From Campylobacter concisus (lineage in GTDB: Bacteria > Campylobacterota > Campylobacteria > Campylobacterales > Campylobacteraceae), in assembly GCF_003048905.1 (NCBI RefSeq), contig NZ_PIRO01000001.1, forward strand, positions 1 to 64,000: 64,000 nt of DNA, in the 5' to 3' direction. This document shows, in pieces, positions 35,746 through 47,325 of the stretch. Both the position numbers and the translations under genes were made by a program. Every line of letters starts with the position of its first letter. The first letter of the stretch is position 1. The notes under the pieces were generated by a model, which was not told the origin of the DNA, made no database searches, and saw only the letters and a list, made by a program, of their open reading frames with translations.

Positions 35746-37722
35746 ATGAATTTACGAAGCATTTTGGTAAAAGTTTCAGCAACGATTGCTACGGTTTTGG
35801 CAGTATCTATGACATGTTTTGTTGTATATACATCAAATATTTTAGAGCGCGAGATAAAAGATGGTGTGCTTACAACAGTAGAACAAAACGTCCGGCTTGC
35901 TATGAATACGGTTAAATTATTTGAAAAAGATAATGTAAGTAGTGCGGAGCTAATAATGAGTGTTTTTAAAGAGATGATTGGAAAAATTTCAACTAATCAC
36001 CAGATGAGCAAGACTGACAAATACGAGGCGATAGATCTAATATCTCAAAATGGTATTTTAAACAACAACTACGATATTCTGGATAAATTTAATAAAGCTA
36101 CAAAAGGTGGAATTTCAACGATTTTTGCAAAATCAGGTGATAATTTTTTAAGAGTTAGTACATCGGTGACGAAGGCTGATGGTAGTAGAGCTGTTGGTAC
36201 GATGATTGACAAAAACAGTCAAGCCTATAAAAATATCATGAATAAAGAGAGGTATATAGGCGTTGTAAATTTATTTGGACGCAACTATATGAGCATTTAT
36301 GATCCTATTATTGAAAATAACGAGGTAATAGGAATTTTATTTGTTGGTTATGATCCTACCGAGGGATTAAACAATATGAAAAAGACTTTTTCTGAGATGA
36401 AACTTGGTAAGCATGGATATTTTTCTCTGTACAATACTAAAACTGGTAAATTTGACTTCCATCCAACTAAGGCAGATCAAGAGCTAAATAGTGAATTAAA
36501 AACTACTATGGATAATATTGTTAAAAAAGGAAAGGGCATTGAGCCTATTATAATTGATGGGGTTGACTGCATAGTTGCTTTTGAGTCATTTGATAAACTA
36601 GACTGGATGGTTTTAGGTTCAGCTGTTACTGATGATTTTTTAACACCGCTAAAAGTAGTTAGTAAAAATTTCATCATAGCAAGTATCATAGTTACCTTAC
36701 TTTTGATAGCTGTTTCGATGTTCTTGCTTAAGAAGATGGTTGCAAATCCTATCGATAGACTAGGAACAAATTTAAATGCGATAACATCTGATTTTACAAT
36801 TAAAATTCCTATTTATGGTAAAGACGAGATAGCTAAGATAAGTAAAGATATAAATGATTTTATTGAAAGAATAAGAGTATTAATAAGTGATACAAAGCAC
36901 CTTTCAAGTGAAAATAGCTCTGTTGCAAATGAGCTTAGTTCTACATCTCTTCAGACAGGCAAACGTGTAGAAAAATCAACTGAAATAGTGGAAGAGACAA
37001 ATCAAAGATGTAAAGTAATGCAAGAAAATATGAAAGAATCTTTAGCGGTAGCTCAAGCTGGCAAAGACGATCTTCAAAAAGCAAGCACGCATATAAAAAC
37101 GGCAACTGAAGCTATAAGATCGCTATCGGCGCAGATTATTGATTCTGCTAATGTAGAAAATCAAATGGCTGATAAGATCGATCAGCTTAGCCGTGATGCC
37201 GAGCAGGTAAAATCTGTCCTTGTTGTTATCAATGATATAGCTGATCAGACAAATTTACTTGCTCTTAACGCAGCTATCGAGGCTGCAAGAGCAGGTGAGC
37301 ATGGACGCGGTTTTGCTGTTGTTGCTGATGAAGTTAGACAGCTAGCTGAGAGGACTCAAAAGAGTTTAACTGAGATAAATGCAACTATCAATGTCATCGT
37401 TCAAGCGATCAATGATAGCAGTGAGCAAATGGGTATCAACTCTAAACAGATCCAAGAGTTAACTCACGTGGCAAGCGATGTTGAAAAAACTATAAATGTT
37501 ATGAGTGAGACAATGAATAACGCTATAGCAATGTCTGATAAGACTATGCAAGACTACATCGCAACTGGCAAAAATGTAAATGAAATCATGGAAGGCATCT
37601 CAAATATCAACCAGATTTCATCTGAAAATGCTAGAAGTGTTGAAGAGATAGCTTCAGCAGCAGAACATCTAAATAAGATGACAGATGCATTAAATTCAAA
37701 ACTTAGTGTTTTTAGAACTTAA
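35746..37722 (+). CDS. Methyl-accepting chemotaxis protein with Cache domain
   Basis: 658 residues from the ATG at 35746, preceded by AAAGGAG; an in-frame TTG six codons upstream lies across that site and is rejected. Order: first membrane helix (~8-30), periplasmic Cache-type sensor (about 35-300, with [16 protein letters not shown] and [24 protein letters not shown]), second helix ([19 protein letters not shown]), HAMP region, and a signalling hairpin with [20 protein letters not shown] and [18 protein letters not shown]. No C-terminal CheR-docking pentapeptide; it ends LSVFRT. Ligand unknown. Confidence 0.93.
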   Translation: MNLRSILVKVSATIATVLAVSMTCFVVYTSNILEREIKDGVLTTVEQNVRLAMNTVKLFEKDNVSSAELIMSVFKEMIGKISTNHQMSKTDKYEAIDLISQNGILNNNYDILDKFNKATKGGISTIFAKSGDNFLRVSTSVTKADGSRAVGTMIDKNSQAYKNIMNKERYIGVVNLFGRNYMSIYDPIIENNEVIGILFVGYDPTEGLNNMKKTFSEMKLGKHGYFSLYNTKTGKFDFHPTKADQELNSELKTTMDNIVKKGKGIEPIIIDGVDCIVAFESFDKLDWMVLGSAVTDDFLTPLKVVSKNFIIASIIVTLLLIAVSMFLLKKMVANPIDRLGTNLNAITSDFTIKIPIYGKDEIAKISKDINDFIERIRVLISDTKHLSSENSSVANELSSTSLQTGKRVEKSTEIVEETNQRCKVMQENMKESLAVAQAGKDDLQKASTHIKTATEAIRSLSAQIIDSANVENQMADKIDQLSRDAEQVKSVLVVINDIADQTNLLALNAAIEAARAGEHGRGFAVVADEVRQLAERTQKSLTEINATINVIVQAINDSSEQMGINSKQIQELTHVASDVEKTINVMSETMNNAIAMSDKTMQDYIATGKNVNEIMEGISNINQISSENARSVEEIASAAEHLNKMTDALNSKLSVFRT

Positions 37723-37747
37723 GAACTTATCTACAAAACTAATATTT

Positions 37748-37775
37748 TTAGGTCTAGCTCTTGCTAGACCTTTTT
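37748..37775 (+). terminator. Intrinsic terminator after chemoreceptor gene
   Basis: GGTCTAGC at 37751-37758 pairs with GCTAGACC at 37763-37770 over a TCTT loop and is followed by TTTTT. A textbook Rho-independent terminator 25 bp after the stop. Confidence 0.9.
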
Positions 37776-37839
37776 AAATTTATTGATAAAAATTTCTAGT
37801 ATATAAAATCAAATTTTTATAGATAATGATATAGAAGCA

Positions 37840-37866
37840 GGGGGGGCTTTGCAAATTTGCAAAGCC
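37840..37866. repeat. G7 tract next to a 22-nt palindrome
   Basis: Seven G residues (37840-37846) run into GGCTTTGCAAA / TTTGCAAAGCC (37845-37866), a perfect palindrome lying just past the plsC stop. The palindrome may end plsC transcription, but on that strand it is followed by C residues, not T. The G run is short for Campylobacter phase variation and lies outside coding sequence. Confidence 0.6.
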
Positions 37867-37870
37867 AAAT

Positions 37871-38539
37871 TTATTTTCTATTTTCGTCTAGGACTTTTTG
37901 CATACTCTCTCTAGTCGCCTCTAGCCAGTTTTCTTTTGAAGTATCGACTATATCAAGACAAAAGAGCTTGATGTCTGCTTTTTTAAAGCTAAATTCTTTT
38001 ACTTTCATCGCATCGCTTCCTACAATAACGATAGGCTGAACTTTTAAATTTAGCTTTTCAACTAATAGTTTTGCACCGCCCTTAAAAGGTAAAAGCTTAT
38101 TAGTTTGAGATCTAGTTCCTTCGGGAAATATGGCTAAAACGCGACCATTTTCAACTCTATCTTTTGCTTCACTTAAAAGCTTTATTAGTGAATGTTTATT
38201 TTCACGCTCAACCGCTATCATTTTTGGCAAGCTTAAAATTTTACCAATTATAGGAATTTTACCGATCTGTGCCTTTGCGATCCAGCAGACATTTTTTGGG
38301 TGAAGCTCTTCGATGACGATGATATCAAGCATGCTTTGGTGGTTTATAAGTAAGATATTTGCCTCATCACTAAAATTGCCTATCACTTCAAGTTTATATC
38401 CACCAAAAAACCTTTGCGATCTTCCCCAAAATTTTCTTATGGCTCTATTTTTATCATTAAATAGCCACATAAAAAAGACGACAAGAATAACGCTGATAAC
38501 AAACTCAATAGCAAAAAATAAAGCTCTAATTTTTGACAA
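37871..38539 (-). CDS. plsC: 1-acyl-sn-glycerol-3-phosphate acyltransferase PlsC
   Basis: 222-residue membrane enzyme that acylates lysophosphatidate to phosphatidate in phospholipid synthesis. One N-terminal membrane helix; catalytic HX4D motif NHQSMLD; FPEGTRS for glycerol-phosphate binding. The start is TTG at 38539, supported by AAGGAT five bases upstream, and overlaps the end of the previous gene by 14 bp. Last gene of the minus-strand operon that starts at ctpA. Confidence 0.94.
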   Translation of the reverse strand: MSKIRALFFAIEFVISVILVVFFMWLFNDKNRAIRKFWGRSQRFFGGYKLEVIGNFSDEANILLINHQSMLDIIVIEELHPKNVCWIAKAQIGKIPIIGKILSLPKMIAVERENKHSLIKLLSEAKDRVENGRVLAIFPEGTRSQTNKLLPFKGGAKLLVEKLNLKVQPIVIVGSDAMKVKEFSFKKADIKLFCLDIVDTSKENWLEATRESMQKVLDENRK

Positions 38540-39821
38540 GATTATCCTTTTTTACCCAGCCAATCTTACCATCAGCAAATAAAATTTTAGAGTAGTCACC
38601 TTTTGTGTCTAAAATTTCTACATTTTCATTTTTACGGGATGTGTAAAAGATGGTTGAGTTTTTTGTAGGCAAGATCGAAACGCTAATATCTGGTTTTAGA
38701 ACGGCCTTGCCAAAAGGGTTGTAGGTATAAATTCCAAGTGCTATAAAAATGGCTGCTACGAAAAAGTAGCTAAGCCTTCTGCGCCAAATAGCTAATAATA
38801 TAAAAATTACCGCACAAGAGTAGATCGTGACATCTTTATAGGTGCTAAACTCACTTTGTTTTGGATTTAGTCCGATCTGTGTGCTGACATCGTCATCTTC
38901 AACACTCACTGGCAAAGAAAAGCTTTCAAATTTAGCCTTTTTTAGGTTGTAATAATTAAAGTCAAGCGATTTTTTGTTTGGCTTAAATACTGCAAAATAA
39001 TATGCACTTTGTGAGTTAAAGTCGCCATTTATCGTATCTACGCCTTGCTTTAAGATTGTCTTATTTTCTATATTAAAAGCACTTAGATCTACGTTGTTAC
39101 CATAAATTTCTACAACCATGATATTGTTTATATCATCAAATTTTGTTGTCTTAAATTTCTTAACTTCAAGATTATCGGCCACGATATGGTTGTAGTTCTC
39201 ATCGCTTCTAAGCTCTTTTAGCTTTGGTAAAAAGATATTTATACTTGAGCTTTGATAGTTTTCGCCATTTCTTTTTAGGGTTAAGCTAACTTTTAAAGTC
39301 TTTGCATCAATGCTTGTTGCCTCAAGATAAAAAGTACCTACATATTTGTTGTCTTCGCTTTTTACCCATTGAAAATTTTTCTTATTTAGCCATTTGATAT
39401 TTGTTTCATCAAGCTGTGTCTCAAACTCAAACTCAAAGTCATTTTGTGTATCAGCCACTATCTCAACACTAAAAATTTCTCCTATAACAACATTTTTTGG
39501 TACATTTGTGGCTTTTAAAAGAAGCTCTTTTACTTTGATCTTATCATATACTTGATTGTCTGGGACACTAATATCTGGCTCGTTTGTTGGCACGATGTTT
39601 CGCATCTGCTCTGGAGTGATACGCTCTGGCTGTGGTGATACAAATTTTCTTGAAAAATCTTGTTCTTTTGGCGGTTTTTGAGTTTTTGGATTTGAAGTAG
39701 GGCTATTTACAAATTTATCCTCCCTAGCTTCGTCCATCATGTCAAAAACGCTTACTTCGTCGGTATTTACAGCAAATAAATTTAGTACGAGCAGGGAAAT
39801 AAAAAGAAAATGTTTTACCAA
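38526..39821 (-). CDS. Exported membrane protein with C-terminal SH3-like domain
   Basis: 431 residues. A signal-like N-terminus (VKHFLFISLLVLNLFAV) is followed by a Pro-rich acidic linker, a large periplasmic region with Ig-like beta patterns (similar in feel to BatD/oxygen-tolerance proteins), two membrane helices (VTIYSCAVIFILLAIW and LSYFFVAAIFIALGIYTY), and a small SH3-like domain (NENVEILDTKGDYSKILFAD, then GWVKKDNL). Start TTG overlaps the purQ stop by 7 bp, so translation is probably coupled. Function unknown; I recall a similar uncharacterised gene in this place in C. jejuni. Confidence 0.65.
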   Translation of the reverse strand: MVKHFLFISLLVLNLFAVNTDEVSVFDMMDEAREDKFVNSPTSNPKTQKPPKEQDFSRKFVSPQPERITPEQMRNIVPTNEPDISVPDNQVYDKIKVKELLLKATNVPKNVVIGEIFSVEIVADTQNDFEFEFETQLDETNIKWLNKKNFQWVKSEDNKYVGTFYLEATSIDAKTLKVSLTLKRNGENYQSSSINIFLPKLKELRSDENYNHIVADNLEVKKFKTTKFDDINNIMVVEIYGNNVDLSAFNIENKTILKQGVDTINGDFNSQSAYYFAVFKPNKKSLDFNYYNLKKAKFESFSLPVSVEDDDVSTQIGLNPKQSEFSTYKDVTIYSCAVIFILLAIWRRRLSYFFVAAIFIALGIYTYNPFGKAVLKPDISVSILPTKNSTIFYTSRKNENVEILDTKGDYSKILFADGKIGWVKKDNLVKN

Positions 39822-40480
39822 ACTAAACCTTTTAGCATCTTCATACCATCATCTGTACCTAAAATTTTCTCACAAGCACGCTCAGGATGAGGCATGAGGC
39901 CAAATATTCTTTTGCTTTCATCGCAGATTCCAGCTATATTGTCGACTGAGCCGTTCGGATTTATTTCGTTACCTGTAGCATCACAGTATTTTAGTAATAC
40001 TTGATCGTTGTCATAAAGGCCTTTTAGAGTGGTTTCGTCAGTATAATAGTTGCCCTCGCCGTGAGCGATAGGTATATTTACTATTTCATTTTTGGCTAAA
40101 TTTGCTAAGAATTTATTGTTATTTGATATTACCTTTAGGTGGTGGTATTTTGAGACGAAATTTAAATTTTCATTTCTTCTCATTGCACCCTTTAAGAGTC
40201 CAAGCTCAAGTAGCATCTGAAAACCATTGCAAATTCCTAAGATATAGCCGCCTTTTTTTGCATGCTCTTTTACAGCTTGCATAGCTGGGCTAAATTTAGC
40301 TATCGCAGCTGTTCTTAGATAATCTCCATAGCTAAAACCACCAGGCAAAACGACTAGATCAGCATCAATCTTATCTTCTTTATGCCAGATTATTTGTGTT
40401 TGGCAGCCAAGTAATTTAAATGCGTGAGCTGTGTCTTCTTCGCAGTTTGTGCCAGGAAAAAGTATGATCGCTACTTTCAT
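39815..40480 (-). CDS. purQ: Phosphoribosylformylglycinamidine synthase subunit PurQ
   Basis: 221-residue class-I glutaminase that supplies ammonia to PurL for the fourth step of purine synthesis. Catalytic cysteine in ILGICNGFQMLLELG; the His/Glu pair is in LMPHPERACE. FPGTNCEEDTAHAF is the family N-terminus. ATGA overlap with purS. purL is not in the window. Confidence 0.95.
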   Translation of the reverse strand: MKVAIILFPGTNCEEDTAHAFKLLGCQTQIIWHKEDKIDADLVVLPGGFSYGDYLRTAAIAKFSPAMQAVKEHAKKGGYILGICNGFQMLLELGLLKGAMRRNENLNFVSKYHHLKVISNNNKFLANLAKNEIVNIPIAHGEGNYYTDETTLKGLYDNDQVLLKYCDATGNEINPNGSVDNIAGICDESKRIFGLMPHPERACEKILGTDDGMKMLKGLVW

Positions 40481-40713
40481 AGTACGATCTCATAGTCTTC
40501 GATGACGGTATTTGCTAAAAGCTCTTCACACATCACTTTTAGCTGCTCATTTGCTTTGTTTTTATCGCTCTCATCGATATCTAAAACGATTTGTTTGCCT
40601 ATTCTGACATTTGATACACCGCTAAATCCAAGAGAATTTAAAGCATGCTCCACTGCTTTGCCAGCAGGGTCAAGGACCCCGCTTCTTAATGCTATATTTA
40701 CAACAGCTTTCAT
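40477..40713 (-). CDS. purS: Phosphoribosylformylglycinamidine synthase subunit PurS
   Basis: 78-residue small subunit that bridges PurQ and PurL. The family pattern LRSGVLDPAGKAVEHALNSL and GVSNVRIGKQIVLDI is complete. Lies between purC and purQ in the same operon. Confidence 0.94.
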   Translation of the reverse strand: MKAVVNIALRSGVLDPAGKAVEHALNSLGFSGVSNVRIGKQIVLDIDESDKNKANEQLKVMCEELLANTVIEDYEIVL

Positions 40714-40721
40714 CTTTGTCC

Positions 40722-41432
40722 TTAAGAAAGAATTCTTCTTAAAACTTCTTCGTAAGCGACTTTTACGCTACCAAGGTCTTGTCTAAATCTATCTTTATCA
40801 AGTTTTTCATTTGTTGTTGCATCCCAGAATCTACAACTATCAGGGCTTATCTCATCAGCTAAAATGATATTGCCGTCTTTATCTATACCAAATTCTATTT
40901 TAAAATCAACTAGTTTTAGATCTCTTTCGGCAAAAAATTTAAATAATATAGAGTTAATCTCTCTTGCTGTATGTCTTAGAGTTTGAAGATCTTTTTCGCT
41001 CTTTACTAATCCCATAATGATACAGTGCTCATCTGTTACTAATGGATCGTGCAAATCGTCGTTTTTGTAGTAAAACTCAACAAGTGTAAAAGGTAAAACT
41101 GTGCCTTCTTTTATGCCAAGTCTTTTGCTAAGTGAACCAGTTGCGATATTTCTAACAACAACTTCAAGAGGTATGATCTCACATTTTTTGACTACTTGCT
41201 CAGTGTCGCTGATAGTCTCAACTAAGTCAGTCACGATGCCTTTACTCTCCAAAAGCTTAAAAAGCTGTGTTGAAATTTTATTATTTAATGCGCCTTTTCC
41301 AGCTTCGTTGCCTCTTTTTTGAGCATCAAATGCTGTTAGATCGTCTTTAAATTCAGCCACAAGCAGATTTGCATCGTCTGTGGCATACATTTTTTTACCT
41401 TTCCCCTCGTAAATAAGCTCTCTTTTTTGCAT
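40722..41432 (-). CDS. purC: SAICAR synthetase PurC
   Basis: 236-residue phosphoribosylaminoimidazole-succinocarboxamide synthase. [13 protein letters not shown] is the ATP-binding N-terminus. [16 protein letters not shown] and [14 protein letters not shown] are family signatures. AGGAGA precedes the ATG. 17 bp after ctpA and 8 bp before purS. Confidence 0.96.
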   Translation of the reverse strand: MQKRELIYEGKGKKMYATDDANLLVAEFKDDLTAFDAQKRGNEAGKGALNNKISTQLFKLLESKGIVTDLVETISDTEQVVKKCEIIPLEVVVRNIATGSLSKRLGIKEGTVLPFTLVEFYYKNDDLHDPLVTDEHCIIMGLVKSEKDLQTLRHTAREINSILFKFFAERDLKLVDFKIEFGIDKDGNIILADEISPDSCRFWDATTNEKLDKDRFRQDLGSVKVAYEEVLRRILS

Positions 41433-41449
41433 GGAGATCTCCTTCTAAT

Positions 41450-42754
41450 TTATTGTTTTATTTTTAAAATTTTGATCGTATCAATTGCCGTTTTTAATTG
41501 AATATCTTCATCAACTTTTTTTTGCGTGATTATCTTTTTATCATCTTTTGCTTCAGTTTTATTGCCCTCGCTTGTAGGATTTATCTTATTTAGCTCGCTT
41601 TTTAGGTGCGCTTTTAACTCGCTCTCTTTGATACTAAATGCACTATCGTCGCTTTGTGGCACTTTGCCAGGATGCACGACTACATCAGGTGTTACGCCAA
41701 CTGCTTGGATAGTTCTGCCACTTGGCAAGTAGTATCTTGCGATGGTTAGCCTTAATGCTTCGGTGTCGTCTATTGGAAGGATTACTTGAACGCTGCCTTT
41801 TCCAAAGGTATTTTCGCCGATTATTACAGCACGTTTATGGTCTTGAAGTGAGCCACTTACGATCTCACTAGCGCTAGCACTTCCGCCATTTACTAGTGCA
41901 ACAAGCGGTAGTTTTGAAAGAGTTTTACTAGCACTTGCTTTATACTCTACATTCTCAGATGCGTCGCGACCTTTTTGAGAGACGATGACGCCGTTATCTA
42001 CAAAAAGATCAACTAGATCGACAGCTTGATTTAAAAGTCCGCCAGGGTTATTCCTAAGATCAAGTATGATGCCACTTGCTTTTGGATACTCTTTGATCGC
42101 TTCTTTTACCTTTGTAACAACATTTTTGTCAAAATTTGTAACACGCACGTAAAGAATGTTGTCATTTTCTATCATTTTTGCATAGACAGATTCAACCTTT
42201 ATTAGATCTCTTATGATCTTTACATCAAATGGTTTTTGCTCACCTTTTCGCAAAATTGTGATAGTTATTGGAGTTTTTGGCTTACCGCGCATTTTATTTA
42301 CAGCTTCATCTATCGTTGTGCCGATAGTCGAGTTACCATCTATTCTTAAGATGATATCGCCCGATTTTATACCTGCTTTATCAGCTGGGGTATCTTCTAT
42401 CGGTGAGATAACGGTTAATGCGCTATCTTTCATGCCAACTGTTATGCCAAGGCCACCAAATTCTCCACTTGTTTGCACCTGCATATCTTTGTAAGCTTTT
42501 TCATTTAAAAAGCTTGAGTGGGCATCTAAATTTTGCATTAAACCAGCAATGGCTTTATCGATGATCTCTTTAAATTTAATGTCATCAACATAGTATTTTT
42601 CAACGGTTGAAATTGTTTTTGTAAGCTTTGAAAGTGCTTCAAGCTTCGCACTTGCTTCGTCTTCACTCTTTGCAAAAAGTGCATTCACTGCTACACTTGA
42701 GATAAGCAAGGCACCTGTAATTTTTAGTGCAAAAAATCTACTAAATTTATTCAA
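41450..42754 (-). CDS. ctpA: C-terminal processing protease CtpA (S41)
   Basis: 434-residue exported serine protease. A signal or anchor helix is followed by a PDZ domain (GLGITVGMKDSALTVISPIE, then AGIKSGDIILRIDG) and the S41 domain with nucleophile serine in NGGSASASEIVSG and lysine in NTFGKGSVQ. Start is TTG at 42754, with AGGAG well spaced upstream; no ATG lies near. First gene of the ctpA-pur-plsC operon. Confidence 0.94.
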   Translation of the reverse strand: MNKFSRFFALKITGALLISSVAVNALFAKSEDEASAKLEALSKLTKTISTVEKYYVDDIKFKEIIDKAIAGLMQNLDAHSSFLNEKAYKDMQVQTSGEFGGLGITVGMKDSALTVISPIEDTPADKAGIKSGDIILRIDGNSTIGTTIDEAVNKMRGKPKTPITITILRKGEQKPFDVKIIRDLIKVESVYAKMIENDNILYVRVTNFDKNVVTKVKEAIKEYPKASGIILDLRNNPGGLLNQAVDLVDLFVDNGVIVSQKGRDASENVEYKASASKTLSKLPLVALVNGGSASASEIVSGSLQDHKRAVIIGENTFGKGSVQVILPIDDTEALRLTIARYYLPSGRTIQAVGVTPDVVVHPGKVPQSDDSAFSIKESELKAHLKSELNKINPTSEGNKTEAKDDKKIITQKKVDEDIQLKTAIDTIKILKIKQ

Positions 42755-42913
42755 AATTTCTCCTATAATTTTTGGCTCAATTCTATTAGCTTTTGGCTAA
42801 AAAAAGTATAAATTTAAGCTTATATTTTTGCTTTTGGATAGTTTTTTTGATACAAATTTATAACGGTAAATTTTAGCAATTAAATAAAAAGAGTGACAAG
42901 CATTATAAAAATA

Positions 42914-42943
42914 CTTGACAATATAAGACTAAAGTTATATAAT
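42914..42943 (+). promoter_or_regulatory. clpB promoter with overlapping HAIR-like repeat
   Basis: TTGACA at 42915-42920, a 17-bp spacer, and TATAAT at 42938-42943 form a perfect sigma-70 promoter, rare in Campylobacter where -35 boxes are weak. Overlapping it, CTTGACA-N7-ACTAAAG (42914-42934) resembles the HspR repeat CTTGAGT-N7-ACTCAAG, agreeing at 5 of 7 and 6 of 7 positions in the two arms. An HspR-type repressor bound there would block the -35 region. Confidence 0.6.
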
Positions 42944-42975
42944 GGCGACCATATAAAATAATCCAAGGAGATTTA

Positions 42976-45549
<2,574 letters not shown>

Positions 45550-45560
45550 CTTCAAATTTA

Positions 45561-45587
45561 CTTGGCAGGTTGGATCAACTTGCCAAG
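45561..45587 (+). terminator. Hairpin after clpB
   Basis: CTTGGCA at 45561-45567 and TGCCAAG at 45581-45587 enclose a second paired segment GTTG/CAAC, giving a stable interrupted stem 12 bp after the clpB stop. No direct T run follows. Confidence 0.6.
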
Positions 45588-45655
45588 CTCTCATATAAAT
45601 TTTTATACAAAAAATATCTAAAAAATAGGGCGCTTTTTGCTACTTAAAAATATAA

Positions 45656-47194
45656 CTAAACGCCTAAAAATTTAGCAAGGGCAAAATAAAATATAGCTGA
45701 TGAGATAGCAGCTGCAGGAAGTGTGATGAGCCAAGCAAGGATGATTGGTTTTACCATTTTCCAGTTTGCATTTTTATTTACGATACCGATACCTAAAACT
45801 GCGCCTATTAGGATATGCGTTGAGCTAACTGGTATGCCAAGCTTTGTAGCTAGAAGTATGACGATACTTGAGGCAAGCTCGGCGCTAAAGCCAGTCGTAG
45901 GTAAAATTTCAGCTAGTTTTGAGCCGATAGTGGTGATGACCTCTTTGCCTAAAAACCAAAGTCCAACGACAAGCGAGATGCCAAAGGTCACCATTGCGAT
46001 GCTAGGTATCGGCGAGCTTTCGTTTATAGAGCCAGTTTTTAACACATCAAGCACGGCGGCAAATGGTCCAACAGCGTTTGCGATGTCGTTTGCTCCGTGT
46101 GAAAATGCAAAAGATGAAGCGGTAAAAATTTGAAACCATGAGAAAATTCTATTGATACTCTTTTCGCTATCGTTTTTGCTCATGACATTTATGATAGCAA
46201 GGCTTGCAAGATACGCCAGAGCTCCGATAACAAAGATGATCCAGATAGTTTGGATGATACTAAAGGCTAAATTTATATGCTCAAGCCCTTTAAAAAGCAT
46301 CATCGATGAGATCACCATTGCGGCAAATCCAGCGATGATTGGGATATGTTTTTTCATTGCTTTAAAAGTGTCTATCTCTTTTTCACCGTCTTTCATAATG
46401 CGAATTTTTGAACGGTACTCGCTGTATTCAGTGGTTTCGATCTCGTCCTCATCGATAACTGCGATCTTTGAAAGAGTAGCTATTTGCTCCTCAGCCGGCT
46501 TCGTTTTTAGTGCCTTTATAAAGCTTTCTTTATAAGCTTTTCGCTCAGCTTTTAGAGCTTTTAGATTCATTTTAAGTTCATGTGTTGGCTCAATAATCTT
46601 ACTTTTTACGTAGCCAAATATAATGTAAGACATCACACCTCCAAGCAGTGGTGAGATAACCCAACTTACGGCAATCCTGCCAATCTCACCCCATGAGACC
46701 ATGCTAAATGGTTCTGGATCTTTTATCATAAAGCCCATAGCAAGTCCTGCACCAACGATGCCGCCAACGATCGAGTGGGTAGTCGAGACTGGTAGACCTT
46801 TTTTGGATGCGTAAAATAGCCAAAGGCCTGAGCTAAGAAGGGCTGAGATCATGATGATGACAAATTTCATCGGATTTAGATCGCTTGGAAATTTCACGAT
46901 CTCGTTTCTAATCGTATTTGTAACCTCTGATCCTGCAAATATAGCACCGCTAAGCTCAAAAATGGCTGCAATGATAAGAGCTTGCTTAAGCGTAAGAGTC
47001 TTAGCGCCAACACTTGTGCCAAAGCTGTTTGCAACGTCATTTCCACCGATATTAAAGGCCATAAAAAGACCAAACATGCCGGCGATCAAGAATAAAAAGT
47101 AGTTATTTGTCGGGATGTATTGATAGCCCCAAACGAAAAATCCAACGCTACAAATTACGAAAATAACAAATGCCAATAAGTTATCTCGAAGCAA
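45656..47194 (-). CDS. pitA: PiT-family inorganic phosphate transporter
   Basis: 512-residue multi-pass transporter with the two inverted PiT signatures GGNDVANSFGTSVG near the N-terminus and SHGANDIANAVGPFAA in the C-terminal half. A large cytoplasmic loop (about 200-275) joins the halves. It probably couples metal-phosphate uptake to protons. Start is TTG at 47194, supported by AAGGGGG six bases upstream. The pit symbol is by family; substrate details are inferred. Confidence 0.9.
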   Translation of the reverse strand: MLRDNLLAFVIFVICSVGFFVWGYQYIPTNNYFLFLIAGMFGLFMAFNIGGNDVANSFGTSVGAKTLTLKQALIIAAIFELSGAIFAGSEVTNTIRNEIVKFPSDLNPMKFVIIMISALLSSGLWLFYASKKGLPVSTTHSIVGGIVGAGLAMGFMIKDPEPFSMVSWGEIGRIAVSWVISPLLGGVMSYIIFGYVKSKIIEPTHELKMNLKALKAERKAYKESFIKALKTKPAEEQIATLSKIAVIDEDEIETTEYSEYRSKIRIMKDGEKEIDTFKAMKKHIPIIAGFAAMVISSMMLFKGLEHINLAFSIIQTIWIIFVIGALAYLASLAIINVMSKNDSEKSINRIFSWFQIFTASSFAFSHGANDIANAVGPFAAVLDVLKTGSINESSPIPSIAMVTFGISLVVGLWFLGKEVITTIGSKLAEILPTTGFSAELASSIVILLATKLGIPVSSTHILIGAVLGIGIVNKNANWKMVKPIILAWLITLPAAAISSAIFYFALAKFLGV

Positions 47195-47224
47195 TCAAGC
47201 CCCCTTATAAGGTTTTTGATATGG

Positions 47225-47230
47225 ATTATA
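47225..47230 (-). promoter_or_regulatory. -10 element of the phosphate transporter gene
   Basis: TATAAT on the minus strand, 30 bp before the TTG start. It lies in the 131-bp divergent region shared with ppx/gppA. Confidence 0.5.
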
Positions 47231-47293
47231 TCTTGAAAAATATTAAAGTTTTTAGAATTTTTCAACTTTAAATGATACTAAATTATCATATGT

Positions 47294-47299
47294 TAGAAT
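47294..47299 (+). promoter_or_regulatory. -10-like element of ppx/gppA
   Basis: TAGAAT 26 bp before the TTG start at 47326, followed by AAGGAT at 47315-47320. Confidence 0.4.
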
Positions 47300-47325
47300 C
47301 TGCAAAAATTTTTTAAGGATAAATT

